The position numbers and the translations under genes were made by a program. A stretch of DNA of 64,000 bases from Kitasatospora sp. GP82 (GTDB lineage Bacteria > Actinomycetota > Actinomycetes > Streptomycetales > Streptomycetaceae): contig NZ_JARZAJ010000028.1 in assembly GCF_029892105.1 (NCBI RefSeq), positions 1 to 64,000 on the forward strand. Direction: 5' to 3'. Below are positions 55,507 to 64,000 of this stretch, one piece after another; within the stretch, counting starts at the first letter, position 1, and every line of letters starts with the position of its first letter. The notes beneath the pieces were generated by a model. The model ran no database searches. It saw nothing but the letters and a program-made list of their open reading frames with translations, and was not told where the DNA came from.

Positions 55507-56106
55507 TCATGCCCGAGGGAGTGCCGCGGCCTCCAGCTGGTCCACGGTGGCGATGGTGGCGAAGCGGCCGGCGAGGGCGTACTCGGTGCGCCGGATGATC
55601 TCGTCGGTGCCCAGGGTGCGGGGGTCCGACAGCAGTTCGGCGGCGCTCTGGTGGGCGGGAGCGCCGCGGTGCGGGATTGGGTGGGTCGCGGTGGCGTCGA
55701 TGACGAAGGTGACCGAGAAGCCGAAGTCGCTCGCGATGCGGGTGGTGGTCTCCACGCACTGCTCGGTACGGAGGCCGCAGACGGTGAGCTCGTGGATGCC
55801 GCGCTCGGTGAGGAGTTGCTGCAGGTTGGTGGTGGTGAAGGCGTTGTGGGAGGTCTTGTGGATCAGCGGTTCCCCGTCCCGGCGCTCCAGCTCTTCCATC
55901 AGCCGGACATGGCCGAGGGCGGGGTCGAAGGTGTTGCCGGTGCCGGGCTCGCAGTGCAGCACCCACACCACGAGGTCGCCCGCCCGGCGGGCGAGCCGCA
56001 CCAGGCGGTCCACCTGGTGGGCGATCTTCGGGTCGGAGACGGTCTCCCACAGCGGACGGACGCGGAAGGATTCCTGGACATCAATGACGATCAGTGCTCG
56101 GGTCAT
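55507..56106 (-). CDS. Isochorismatase-like cysteine hydrolase
   Basis: The 199-residue protein from ATG 56106 has the isochorismatase-fold catalytic set: Asp9 in ALIVIDVQESF, Lys84 in LIHKTSHNAF and Cys117 in VCGLRTEQCVETT, with the usual cis-peptide-type loop before Cys. Members hydrolyse amides such as nicotinamide, N-carbamoyl compounds or biuret; the true substrate cannot be told. It is first in a two-gene operon with a GlxA-type regulator. Confidence 0.85.
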   Translation of the reverse strand: MTRALIVIDVQESFRVRPLWETVSDPKIAHQVDRLVRLARRAGDLVVWVLHCEPGTGNTFDPALGHVRLMEELERRDGEPLIHKTSHNAFTTTNLQQLLTERGIHELTVCGLRTEQCVETTTRIASDFGFSVTFVIDATATHPIPHRGAPAHQSAAELLSDPRTLGTDEIIRRTEYALAGRFATIATVDQLEAAALPRA

Positions 56107-56253
56107 GTCCCCGAGTCTGATCCGTGCGAGCGGGGCGGCGACAGGCCGCATCGGGTCCGGGTGCGGACCGATCCGGTCAACCGGCTCACCGAGCGGCCCG
56201 GCCGAAAGCGGTCCGGGACCGCGAGCCGGCGCCGCCGGCCGTAGGAAACGTAC

Positions 56254-56282
56254 GGCCCGGACGGTAGAGGACCGTCCGGGCC
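56254..56282. terminator. 12-bp hairpin terminator
   Basis: GGCCCGGACGGT (56254-56265) pairs perfectly with 56271-56282 around AGAGG. It lies 3' of the minus-strand ligase/Cys-peptide unit and upstream of the cysteine hydrolase start, so it likely separates two minus-strand operons. Confidence 0.7.
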
Positions 56283-56456
56283 ACACGTTGGGAGAGCGTC
56301 AGCGGGGCGACCTGCGGCACAAGTCCACGACAGCACCCGCGATTCCGCCAGGAGCGGCGGCGACGGCAAGCGGCCGCCGGCCGGCTCCGATCAGCACCGG
56401 CTCGGTCCGGCAGTCGGACCGGAGCCCGCGCCTCGATGGGCGGATCCCGGCAGCCC

Positions 56457-56603
56457 TCAGGCCGGACGCAGCCACTGCCCCCAATGCGTCGACGCATCGG
56501 CCTTGCGACAGCACGGCCGAGTGCATTCCTGCTCGTCGTCCTCCGGGTCGATGACGAACGTGTCCACGGCGCAGATCGTTCTGGGGATCTTCTCGCGATC
56601 CAT
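56457..56603 (-). CDS. 48-residue four-cysteine peptide
   Basis: ATG 56603, with AAGGGAGGG ending about 7 bases before it, opens a 48-codon frame to TGA 56457. The peptide reads MDREKIPRTICAVDTFVIDP and then an acidic stretch EDDEQE and a cysteine cluster CTRPCC, ending THWGQWLRPA. Cysteines lie at 11, 27, 31 and 32. It follows an AMP-dependent ligase gene on the same strand (146 bases) and precedes a terminator, so it is probably the last gene of that unit. It could be a modified-peptide precursor, a metal-binding peptide or a small regulator; no family is known to me. Confidence 0.6.
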   Translation of the reverse strand: MDREKIPRTICAVDTFVIDPEDDEQECTRPCCRKADASTHWGQWLRPA

Positions 56604-56748
56604 CGCTACCCTCCCTTCCAAACGGGTTGACGGAGGATCACACTACATTCCGTCATCGGTCATGTACATGGTGCATCCGAGGATGTCGGAGAGAGCGTGA
56701 AGTCCCCACCCGCCCGGCCGGTGCGCGGACGGCTTCGGGACGGGAGGA

Positions 56749-58287
56749 TCAGGCCGTCGGATTCTCGGCGTTGCGGCGCAGCAGCTTCTTGTCCGGCTTC
56801 CCGACATCGGTCAGCGGCAGCTCGGTGGCGAAGGTGATCCGGGCCGGCTCGTACATGGCGCCCCGCTCGTTGCGCACCAGCTCGCGGAGCTGCTGCTCGT
56901 CGATCCCGCTGCCCGGCACCGGCACGACGACGGCGCGCACCTGCTCCATGCGGTCGGCGTCGGGGACCCCGAAGACGGCACTCTGCAGCACCTGGGGGTG
57001 GGAGTTGAGCAGGTCCTCCAACTCCGTGGTGTAGACGTGGCCGCCCACGACGATGATCATGTCCTTCAGCCGGTCGACGACCGTGAGGTAGCCCTCCTCG
57101 TCCAGGTGGCCGAGGTCCCCGGTGTGCAGCCAGCCGTCCCGCAGCACCTCGGCGGTCAGCTCGGGCTGCTTCCAGTACCCCTGCATGACACTGGTGGACC
57201 GTACGCAGATCTCGCCGAGCTCACCGGCGGGCAGGTCGTTGCCGGACTCGTCGCGGATCACCACCTCCACCCCGGGAAGCACCTTGCCGGCGGACCGCAG
57301 CCGCTCCGGCCGGTCCGGATCGTGCTCCTCCGCGGCCAGGGTGCTGATGCCGCCGGCCTCGTTCTGGCCGTAGAACTGGAACAGCACCGGGCCGAGCCGG
57401 CGCACCGCGTCGGCAAGCCGCACGGGGGACGCCTGGCAGCCGCCGTAGACCAGGTTGCTCAGGCTGGAGGTGTCCCGGTGGGCGATGTCGGGGTGGTCCA
57501 GCAGCTGGTAGAGCAGGGGCGGCAGCAGGAAGAGCCGGGTGATCCGCTCGCGCTCGATCGCGGCCAGCACCTCGCCGGGCTCGAAGTCGTCCAGCAGCAC
57601 CACCGTGCCACCGGTGGAGAGGGTGAGGTCGACGAGATGCCCCGCGGCGTGCGCGAGCGTGGTGCAGACCAGTTGACGGTGGTCCTCCTGCTGCATCTCG
57701 TCGAGCTGCTCGCGGAAGCCACCCACCTGCTCGAAGGAGGTGCAGATCCCCTTCGGGTGGCCGGTGGTGCCGCCGGTGTGGCGGATCGAGCACACGTCCT
57801 CGGGTCGGGCCAGGCTCTGGAACGGCTCGGCGGACTCCCGTGCCGCCAGCTCCAGCAGGTCCTCCCCCACCTTCGCGGGGCCGAGGAGCAGGACGTCCGC
57901 CACCTCGACCTGGGCGATCAGCTCGGCCGCCCGCTCCGCGTACCGGGGGTCGACGATCAGCGCACGGGTCTCGACGTCCCCGACGATCGCGGCCTGCACC
58001 TCGGCCGACAGCTTGTTGTACAGGTGGTTGACCTGGCAACCGATCAGGTTGGCCGCGTAGCGAGCGGCAATGGTCTCCGGCAGGTTTCCGCTCAGCAGGG
58101 TGACGGTCTGTCCGCGACCGATCCCCCGTGCCCGAAGGGCGCGGGCCATCCGGTAGACGAGATCACGGAGCTCCCCCGCGGTGATGCGCCGCCCATCGTG
58201 GACGACGGTCTCCCGCTCGGGCCGTTCCCCCAGCGAGTCGAGGTTCCTCTCCACATAGGTTCGGAAGTGCTGCGTAGCGCTGGTCAT
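56749..58287 (-). CDS. AMP-dependent acyl-CoA synthetase/ligase
   Basis: This 512-residue ANL-superfamily enzyme has the ATP-binding RHTGGTTGHPKG (169-180), FYGQNEAGG (A5), GWLHTGDLGHLDEEGYL and VVDRLKDMIIVVGGHVYTTELE (A7-A8 hinge), and the terminal GKPDKKLLR with the catalytic Lys. It activates a carboxylic acid as an acyl-adenylate and usually transfers it to CoA; the substrate is unknown and could be a short or medium acid. It is complete, starts at ATG 58287 and is followed by a four-cysteine peptide gene. Confidence 0.85.
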   Translation of the reverse strand: MTSATQHFRTYVERNLDSLGERPERETVVHDGRRITAGELRDLVYRMARALRARGIGRGQTVTLLSGNLPETIAARYAANLIGCQVNHLYNKLSAEVQAAIVGDVETRALIVDPRYAERAAELIAQVEVADVLLLGPAKVGEDLLELAARESAEPFQSLARPEDVCSIRHTGGTTGHPKGICTSFEQVGGFREQLDEMQQEDHRQLVCTTLAHAAGHLVDLTLSTGGTVVLLDDFEPGEVLAAIERERITRLFLLPPLLYQLLDHPDIAHRDTSSLSNLVYGGCQASPVRLADAVRRLGPVLFQFYGQNEAGGISTLAAEEHDPDRPERLRSAGKVLPGVEVVIRDESGNDLPAGELGEICVRSTSVMQGYWKQPELTAEVLRDGWLHTGDLGHLDEEGYLTVVDRLKDMIIVVGGHVYTTELEDLLNSHPQVLQSAVFGVPDADRMEQVRAVVVPVPGSGIDEQQLRELVRNERGAMYEPARITFATELPLTDVGKPDKKLLRRNAENPTA

Positions 58288-58596
58288 ACGTCATTCCCCT
58301 CCTGGCGTCGACGCACGAGTCCCCTGCGCCGACTGATCGTAGGTCGGTGGTCGCAACCGGGTCTGACGGGCCGCCAGGACGACTGGCCATCCCCTTGGCC
58401 CAGCCCGTCAACTTAGTTGCCCGGAGCAACCATACGTATGGTAATCAGTTCTTAACACAAGATCAAGCCGCCTGGTGACAGACCGGTGACTCACTGTGCG
58501 TATTCATTGAAACCCCCGACTGACGGCCGAAGGAAGGGCCGGCGAAGTCCGGCTGCACGACGGCTGCGTGGACGGCACCCGAGCCCGGTCTCGCAT
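58288..58596. other. Promoter-type stretch
   Basis: It holds the 5' region of the ligase gene. The only AT-rich segment (about 58425-58465, GTATGGTAATCAG and nearby) may contain promoter elements. No gene is supported. Confidence 0.4.
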
Positions 58597-58740
58597 TCAG
58601 GCCCAGATCGGAAGCTCCGTGCCCCACCGGCCGGCAGCGACGCCGCCGGCCCCTTCGTACGACACTCCACGGACCAGTTCGGGCCTGCCCCCGAGGGCGG
58701 CCCAGGCGTGTGCGGTCGCTGCGTCCTCCGTCCGCGTCAT
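58597..58740 (-). pseudogene. CoA-transferase-like N-terminal fragment
   Basis: The 47-codon frame from ATG 58740 (TAHAWAALGGRPELVRGVSY, then RWGTELPIWA) resembles the start of CaiB/BaiF-type CoA transferases in streptomycetes (WAALGGDPALL, a V-Y strand and a P-TELA motif). It stops at 58597, far short of the usual length of about 400 residues. Confidence 0.4.
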
Positions 58741-59028
58741 ACGGACATTGTGCTGGCGCTCCAGGAGCCGCCCGCGGCCGGGTCGTCGCCGATCGGGAGC
58801 GGGACGCCGTCGCGCCTCGGATCCGTGCCGGGCGCACACCGGCCGGCTGTACCGCCGTCAGAGGTCCGGAGTGGCCGGGCCTTTCTGCGGGGTGGCGTCC
58901 GACCCGGTTCGCGGGCGGAGCGATTGCGGGCCCCGGGCGTGTGCATCCGGCATGTTCGCGTCCGCCGAGGGCAGGATCGAACGGCTACGCCCAGCTGACC
59001 CAGCGTCAGCCGCGCCCCAGGGAGAGAC

Positions 59029-61503
59029 ATGCCGTTGCGCCGCAGTCAACGCCACCGTCCCCGGTCCGGCAGCCGCCGCATCGGGCGGGCCGTGGTGTCC
59101 GCCGCACTGGTGATGATCGGCCTGTCCCCGGCCGCACCCGCATCGGCGGACACCGCGCCCGCGCCGGTCGAGCAGCCTTCGGCTCCGGTCAACCCGCTGA
59201 TCGGCACCCTGCACGGCGGTATGACCTTCCCCGGACCTGCCGCCCCGTTCGGCATGGTCCAGCTGAGCCCGGACACCCTGGGCCCCGGCGGTGCCGGCTA
59301 CGGCTACTCCTACGCGCACGACACGATCACGGGTTTCAGTCAGACACACCTCTCCGGCGCCGGCTGCTACGTCAACGGCGAGGTGCCGATCCTGCCCACC
59401 ACCGGCGCCGTCACCTCCTCGGACCCGTCGGTGTACGCCACGCGCTTCAGCCACGCCGACGAGCAGGCCTCGGCCGGCTACTACCGGGTGGGCCTGGCCA
59501 ACGGCGTGAACGCCGAGCTGACGGCCACCGCGCGCACCGGCTGGCAGCGGTACACCTTCCCCGCGGGCAGCCGGGCCAATGTGCTGGTCAACACCGGCTA
59601 CGCCCATATGCCGGTGGACAGTTCGGAGTTCCATGTGGTCGGTGACCGGACCGTCGAGGGGAAGGTGACGGACGGCCGGTTCTGCGGCAGCACCAGCGAC
59701 CGCCACACCCTCTACTTCACGGCCGCCTTCGACCGGCCCTTCACCTCCTTCGGCACCTGGCGAGGCAGCACTCTCACACCCGGCTCCCGGGACTCCGCCG
59801 GCACGGGCGGCGCCCACGGCAGCGGCGGTTGGCTCACCTTCGGCACCGACACGGACCGCCAGGTCGTCGCCAAGGTCGGGATCTCCTACACCGGGATCGA
59901 CGGCGCGCGCCGGAACCTGGCGGCGGAGACCCCCGACTACGACTTCGACCGGACGCGCCGGGCACTGACCGCGGACTGGGACCGGCAGCTTCGCTCGGTG
60001 CGGATCGGCGGTGCGGACCACGACCACAAGGCGGCCTTCTGTACCGCGCTCTACCACGCGCTGCTGCACCCCAACCTGATCGGCGACGTCGACGGGCGCT
60101 ACCCCGGCGCCGACGGGAGGATCCACACCGCGACCGACTGGACGCCGTACGCCAACTTCTCCCTCTGGGACACCTCGCGTACCCAGAACCAGCTCCTGGA
60201 ACTGCTCACCCCGACGGTCGCCCGCGACATCGACCTGTCCCTGCTAGCGATCCACCGTGAGAGCGGCTGGCTGCCGCGGTGGTCGCTGGAGAACAGCGAG
60301 ACCGGAGTCATGACCGGCGACCCGGTCACCCCCTTCCTGGTCGACGGCTGGTCAAAGGGGCTGCTGGCAGGGCACGAGGAGGAGGCCTACCAGGCCCTGT
60401 TGCAGAACGTCACCCAAGTGCCGCCCGCCGACTCGCCCTTCAGCGGACGGAGCGGCAATCCCCAGTACACCAGGCTCGGTTACGTGCCCTACCTCGGCGC
60501 CAACGGCTGCCCCGGCAAGAACGGCCAGGACAACGACTGCCAGCACCCGGTCTCGGCAACCCTGGAGTACGCGGCGGCCGACGCCTCCCTCGCGCTGATG
60601 GCCGAGGCCCTCGGCCACCACGCGGACGCCGCCCTGCTCACCGCCCGGGGACAGAACTACCGCACGCTGTGGAACGCCGGCACCGGCTTCTTCGGACCGC
60701 GCAACCCCGACGGCAGTTGGGTGTCCCGCTACGACCCGGTCTCCGGCTTCGAGAACGGCGACAGCAACCAGACCGCCTTCCACGAGGGCGGCGGCTGGCA
60801 GTACCGGTGGCTGGTGCCGCAGGACCCGGCCGGGCTCATCGGCCTGCTGGGCGGCAACGACGCGGCCACCGCCGGACTCGACTCCTTCTTCGCCTACCCC
60901 CGGCTGCTCGCCGACCCCGCCGGGGCGGCCCGGTCGGCCTGGGTCTACGGTGCCACCGACTACTTCGGCAGGACCGCCTACGACCCCAACAACGAACCCG
61001 ACCTGCTGTCCCCGTACCTCTACCTGTGGACCGGCAGGCCCGATCGGACCGCGACCGTCACCCGGGCCGCCGAAACCCTCTTCACCAACAGCCCCGACGG
61101 CATCACCGGCAACGACGACCTGGGCACCATGTCCGCCTGGTACGTCCTGACCGCCCTCGGGCTGTACCCCGGCGCCGCCGGGACCGGGACCTACCTGCTC
61201 ACCGCCCCGCAGTTCCCCCTCGCCTCGGTCACCGTCGGACCGTTCGGCGACCGCCAGGGCGGCACCGTGGTGATCTCCGCGCCCGGCGCCGACCAGGACA
61301 CCCGCTACGTCGTCGGAGCCGATGTCAACGGTCGACCCTGGAAGCGGACTTGGCTCACCCAGTCCTCGCTCGCCCACGGCGCCCGGCTCGACTACCGGCT
61401 CGCCTCCTCCCCCCGCAGCTGGGGCACCGGCCCGGCCGATGCCCCTCCTGCGGCCACGGTTCCCGGCAGCACCGCCACCGCCACGCTGCACCTCCCGCAG
61501 TGA
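59029..61503 (+). CDS. Secreted GH92 alpha-mannosidase
   Basis: This 824-residue protein has a twin-arginine-like or Sec signal (1-41). GH92 features are seen throughout: VNPLIGTLHGGMTFPGPAAPFGMVQ near the mature start, SGAGCYVNGEVPILP, LWDTSRTQNQLL, HEGGGWQYRW, and the catalytic-domain end GNDDLGTMSAWYVLTALGLYP. GH92 enzymes are calcium-dependent exo-alpha-mannosidases acting on yeast or fungal mannans and glycoprotein glycans. GGGAGAG precedes the ATG. It is complete. Confidence 0.9.
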   Translation: MPLRRSQRHRPRSGSRRIGRAVVSAALVMIGLSPAAPASADTAPAPVEQPSAPVNPLIGTLHGGMTFPGPAAPFGMVQLSPDTLGPGGAGYGYSYAHDTITGFSQTHLSGAGCYVNGEVPILPTTGAVTSSDPSVYATRFSHADEQASAGYYRVGLANGVNAELTATARTGWQRYTFPAGSRANVLVNTGYAHMPVDSSEFHVVGDRTVEGKVTDGRFCGSTSDRHTLYFTAAFDRPFTSFGTWRGSTLTPGSRDSAGTGGAHGSGGWLTFGTDTDRQVVAKVGISYTGIDGARRNLAAETPDYDFDRTRRALTADWDRQLRSVRIGGADHDHKAAFCTALYHALLHPNLIGDVDGRYPGADGRIHTATDWTPYANFSLWDTSRTQNQLLELLTPTVARDIDLSLLAIHRESGWLPRWSLENSETGVMTGDPVTPFLVDGWSKGLLAGHEEEAYQALLQNVTQVPPADSPFSGRSGNPQYTRLGYVPYLGANGCPGKNGQDNDCQHPVSATLEYAAADASLALMAEALGHHADAALLTARGQNYRTLWNAGTGFFGPRNPDGSWVSRYDPVSGFENGDSNQTAFHEGGGWQYRWLVPQDPAGLIGLLGGNDAATAGLDSFFAYPRLLADPAGAARSAWVYGATDYFGRTAYDPNNEPDLLSPYLYLWTGRPDRTATVTRAAETLFTNSPDGITGNDDLGTMSAWYVLTALGLYPGAAGTGTYLLTAPQFPLASVTVGPFGDRQGGTVVISAPGADQDTRYVVGADVNGRPWKRTWLTQSSLAHGARLDYRLASSPRSWGTGPADAPPAATVPGSTATATLHLPQ

Positions 61504-61621
61504 GCCGCCGTCCGGCGAGACGGCCCGATGGGCGGCGAATTGGTTCCGGCTCGTAAATTCTTGTCTGCGACTTGTCAAAACCCTTCTGAGAGACCGCCAC
61601 CCGGACGTACCTTCGTGCGCT

Positions 61622-63559
61622 GTGAATACCCGCCGATCCCGCCCGTTCGCCGTCGTCACCACGCTCCTCGCCGCGCTCACCGTGGCGTTGCTCGGCCCCA
61701 CGGCCGCGTACGCGAGCACCGCAGGCACCGTCCGAAAGGGCGTCAGCCAGCCCGTCTACTCCTACGCCAACGCCGTCCGTGAGACGGTCTGGGTCGACAC
61801 CGGTCTCGACGGTGACGGCAACGGCCGCACCGACCGGGTCGCCGCCGACATCATCCGGCCCGGCGAGCCGGCCGCAGCCGGCCTGAAGATCCCGGTCATC
61901 ATGGACGCCAGCCCCTACTACTCCTGCTGCGGGCGCGGCAACGAGTCCCAGCTCAAGACCTATGACTCCAAGGGCAGACCGGTCCAGTTCCCCCTCTACT
62001 ACGACAACTACTTCGTCCCGCGCGGCTATGCCGTGGTCCTGGTCGACCTGGCCGGCACCAACCGCTCCGACGGCTGCGTGGACGTCGGCGGCCCCTCGGA
62101 CGTCACCTCGGCCAAGGCCGTGATCGACTGGCTCAACGGCCGCGCCCGCGGCTACAGCACCCGTACCGGCGGCAGCACCGTCAGGCCGACCTGGGCCAAC
62201 GGCTCCGTCGGAATGATCGGGAAGTCCTGGGACGGAACGATCGCCAACGGCGTCGCCGCGACCGGCGTGCAGGGCCTGAAGACCATCGTGCCCATCTCCG
62301 CGATCAGCTCCTGGTACGACTACTACCGCTCAAGCGGGTCCCCGCTCTACAGCGGCACCCCCGCCGACCTCGCCGGTGAGGTGGAGAGTTCGGCCGCCGC
62401 GTCGCACTGCTCCGCCGTGCAGAACGCACTCGCCGCCGGATCGCCGTACAACGGCGACTGGACCGCCCTGTGGCAGCAGCGCGACTACGTCGCCAACGCG
62501 GCGAAGGTACGCGCCAGTGTCTTCGTGGTGCACGGGATGCAGGACCTCAACGTCCGCGACATCAACTTCTCGCAGTGGTGGACGGCACTGGCCACCACCG
62601 GTGTCGACCGCAAGATCTGGCTCTCCCAGACCGGCCATGTCGATCCGTTCGACTACCGGCGCGGCGCCTGGGTGGACACCCTGCACAACTGGTTCGACCA
62701 CTACCTCCTGGGCGTCGACAACGGCATCCAGAACGGCCCCGTCGCCGACGTCGAGCGCTCCCCCGACCAGTGGACCCAGGACCGGACCTGGCCCGCGCCG
62801 GGCACCGTGACCAGCACGCTCAACCTCACACCCGGTGCGCTCACCACGGCACCGGGCAGCGGCACCGCGAGCTTCACCGACGACCCGTCCCGCGGCGAGA
62901 ACGACTGGGCCGCCGACGCCGATCTCAGCACTCCCGACAAGACCGCCTTCACCACCGGCACGCTCACCCGGGATCTGCGGATGTCGGGCGACGGCTCCAT
63001 CACCCTGACCGCCACACCGTCCACCGACAGCGCGCACCTGAGCGCGGTGCTGGTCGACCTCGGCCCCGCGACCATCCGCAACTACCAGGGCTCCGGCGAA
63101 GGCATCGGCAACCTGGCCACCCGCTCCTGCTGGGGCGACAGCACCGCCGGCGACAGCGCCTGCTTCCTGGACACCGCGGCCGACACCGCCCAGGTGGACT
63201 ACACCGTCTTCAGCCGCGGCTGGGCCGACCTCGGCCACTACGCCGGACTGGACCGGAGCGTCTCACTCACGCCGGGCCAGACGTACTCGATCACCTTCAA
63301 GCTCGCCGGGACCGACCACGTCGTGCCCGCCGGACACCGCCTCGCCCTGATCGTGGCCGGAACGGACAACGGCCTGATCGACCCGCCCTCCACCACACCC
63401 ACCGTCGCCCTCGACCTGGCCAAGTCCTCGGTGCAGCTGCCGCTGGCGGGCGGCGCCGGCAAGCTGCCGCACCTGTCCGAGCACGGCCGGGCCGCCGTGC
63501 TGCACGGCCTGCCCGCAGGCCGGTCCGGCACCGCCGCCCGCCCGGAGACCTTCCGGTAA
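61622..63559 (+). CDS. Secreted X-Pro dipeptidyl-peptidase-like hydrolase (S15)
   Basis: From GTG 61622, chosen because MNTRRSRPFAVVTTLLAALTV is a good signal start, the 645-residue protein has an alpha/beta hydrolase domain with the nucleophile elbow GKSWDG (Ser202), Asp308 (GMQDLN) and His339 (TGHVDPF), and a C-terminal jelly-roll domain. It matches the S15 family (X-Pro dipeptidyl-peptidase/CocE-type). Family enzymes remove Xaa-Pro dipeptides; in streptomycetes they work outside the cell. A strong terminator follows. Confidence 0.85.
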   Translation: MNTRRSRPFAVVTTLLAALTVALLGPTAAYASTAGTVRKGVSQPVYSYANAVRETVWVDTGLDGDGNGRTDRVAADIIRPGEPAAAGLKIPVIMDASPYYSCCGRGNESQLKTYDSKGRPVQFPLYYDNYFVPRGYAVVLVDLAGTNRSDGCVDVGGPSDVTSAKAVIDWLNGRARGYSTRTGGSTVRPTWANGSVGMIGKSWDGTIANGVAATGVQGLKTIVPISAISSWYDYYRSSGSPLYSGTPADLAGEVESSAAASHCSAVQNALAAGSPYNGDWTALWQQRDYVANAAKVRASVFVVHGMQDLNVRDINFSQWWTALATTGVDRKIWLSQTGHVDPFDYRRGAWVDTLHNWFDHYLLGVDNGIQNGPVADVERSPDQWTQDRTWPAPGTVTSTLNLTPGALTTAPGSGTASFTDDPSRGENDWAADADLSTPDKTAFTTGTLTRDLRMSGDGSITLTATPSTDSAHLSAVLVDLGPATIRNYQGSGEGIGNLATRSCWGDSTAGDSACFLDTAADTAQVDYTVFSRGWADLGHYAGLDRSVSLTPGQTYSITFKLAGTDHVVPAGHRLALIVAGTDNGLIDPPSTTPTVALDLAKSSVQLPLAGGAGKLPHLSEHGRAAVLHGLPAGRSGTAARPETFR

Positions 63560-63577
63560 GCCGCGTACACCCCGGAC

Positions 63578-63619
63578 CCGCCCGGAGGATCGTCGAGCAA
63601 CGGACGATCCTCCGGGCGG
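63578..63619. terminator. 17-bp bidirectional hairpin terminator
   Basis: A 17-base arm at 63578-63594 pairs perfectly with 63603-63619 around an 8-base loop. It lies between the convergent S15 hydrolase and MarR genes. Confidence 0.85.
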
Positions 63620-63667
63620 AATCACACGACGCCGCCGGAACGGGCGGGGTCTGTCGTCACCGACGGA

Positions 63668-64000
63668 TCATCGAGGCCCTCGCTCCTTCTGCGGCGGGGG
63701 ACTTGAGGCGGTCGCCTTCGAAGAGTCCCGCTGTGCGGCGAGGATCTGCTGCACGGTCAGCAAAAAGCGCTGGACCGTTGCCAGTTCCGTGTCGGAGAAG
63801 GTCCGCAGCTCGGCGACCATCTCCGTGATCAGCGGACCGAAGAACGACCACCCGAGGGCGACCGCCCGCTCGTCGACCTCCAGCAACACCCGGCGCCGGT
63901 CGCGGCTGTCCCGTACCCGCCGCACATGGCCGAGCCGCTCAAGGCGGTCGACGAGGGCCGTGGTACCCGCGGAGTTCAGGCCGAGCTGCCCGCCGAGCCG
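63668..64000 (-). CDS. MarR-family regulator, partial
   Basis: The gene ends at TGA 63668-63670 and runs off the window. The visible 110 residues contain the end of the recognition helix (LNSAGTTALVDRLERLGHV), the winged-helix DSRDRRRVLLEV and the C-terminal dimerisation helices. MarR regulators control stress or drug-response genes. The N-terminus and any divergent partner are outside the window. Confidence 0.8.
   Translation of the reverse strand, partial: RLGGQLGLNSAGTTALVDRLERLGHVRRVRDSRDRRRVLLEVDERAVALGWSFFGPLITEMVAELRTFSDTELATVQRFLLTVQQILAAQRDSSKATASSPPPQKERGPR

Noticed and set aside
60352-61728. 458-codon minus-strand open frame
   Set aside because: It is antisense to the GH92 gene.

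Overview
This is very GC-rich DNA with strong GC3 bias, GTG starts, purine-rich Shine-Dalgarno sites, many secreted hydrolases and families typical of Streptomyces and its relatives (DUF4360, DUF5949, IS982/IS701-like/IS110 elements, a Rox-type rifampin monooxygenase). I read it as an accessory region, probably a chromosome arm, of a streptomycete-like actinomycete. About twenty gene fragments and at least six insertion-sequence remnants lie between intact genes, so much of the window is decaying or rearranged DNA.

Layout. 0-6 kb: remnants (IS5-family transposase tail, TnsA-like endonuclease, an integrase fused in frame to a methyltransferase, an aminoglycoside-adenylyltransferase-like fragment meeting an integrase fragment) plus an orphan Imm22-like protein and a secreted SxxK serine hydrolase. 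5.7-13.6 kb: a sarcosine/dimethylglycine methyltransferase, a secreted esterase + serine hydrolase pair, a large XRE-NACHT membrane ATPase and three small membrane proteins. 13.6-19 kb: an insertion-sequence nest (IS982 remnant, truncated TniQ-like gene, IS3 orfA split by an IS701-like element with a 5-bp target duplication, frameshifted IS110). 19-26.4 kb: a dienelactone-hydrolase-like protein, an internally deleted glycosyltransferase, a C39-like peptidase and a two-gene nSTAND/WD40 conflict-type operon.

27-34 kb: a palindrome resembling the rifamycin-associated element, a glycosyltransferase remnant and an intact rox gene; then GNAT, cupin, DUF5949-like and CopD-like genes, the last with an iron-box-like sequence at its start. 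34.8-41 kb: secreted proteins (DUF4360, an M14 carboxypeptidase, a class A beta-lactamase-like protein) and an orphan histidine kinase. 41-48.3 kb: truncated genes, an APH-like kinase and a DinB/TetR pair that has lost its shared 5' region. 48.4-58.3 kb: an ArsR-MFS operon with an operator-like repeat, a poly-gamma-glutamate-hydrolase-like protein, a class II amidotransferase, a GlxA-type regulator with a cysteine hydrolase, and an AMP-dependent ligase followed by an unlisted 48-residue, four-cysteine peptide gene. 59-64 kb: a GH92 mannosidase, an X-Pro dipeptidyl-peptidase-like hydrolase and a MarR regulator running off the end.

The functional themes are antibiotic handling (rox, APH-like, MFS, adenylyltransferase and phosphotransferase remnants), extracellular polymer and peptide breakdown, and NTPase-based conflict systems. 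The best candidates for new biology are the nSTAND/WD40 operon, the XRE-NACHT membrane protein and the AMP-ligase/Cys-peptide pair.
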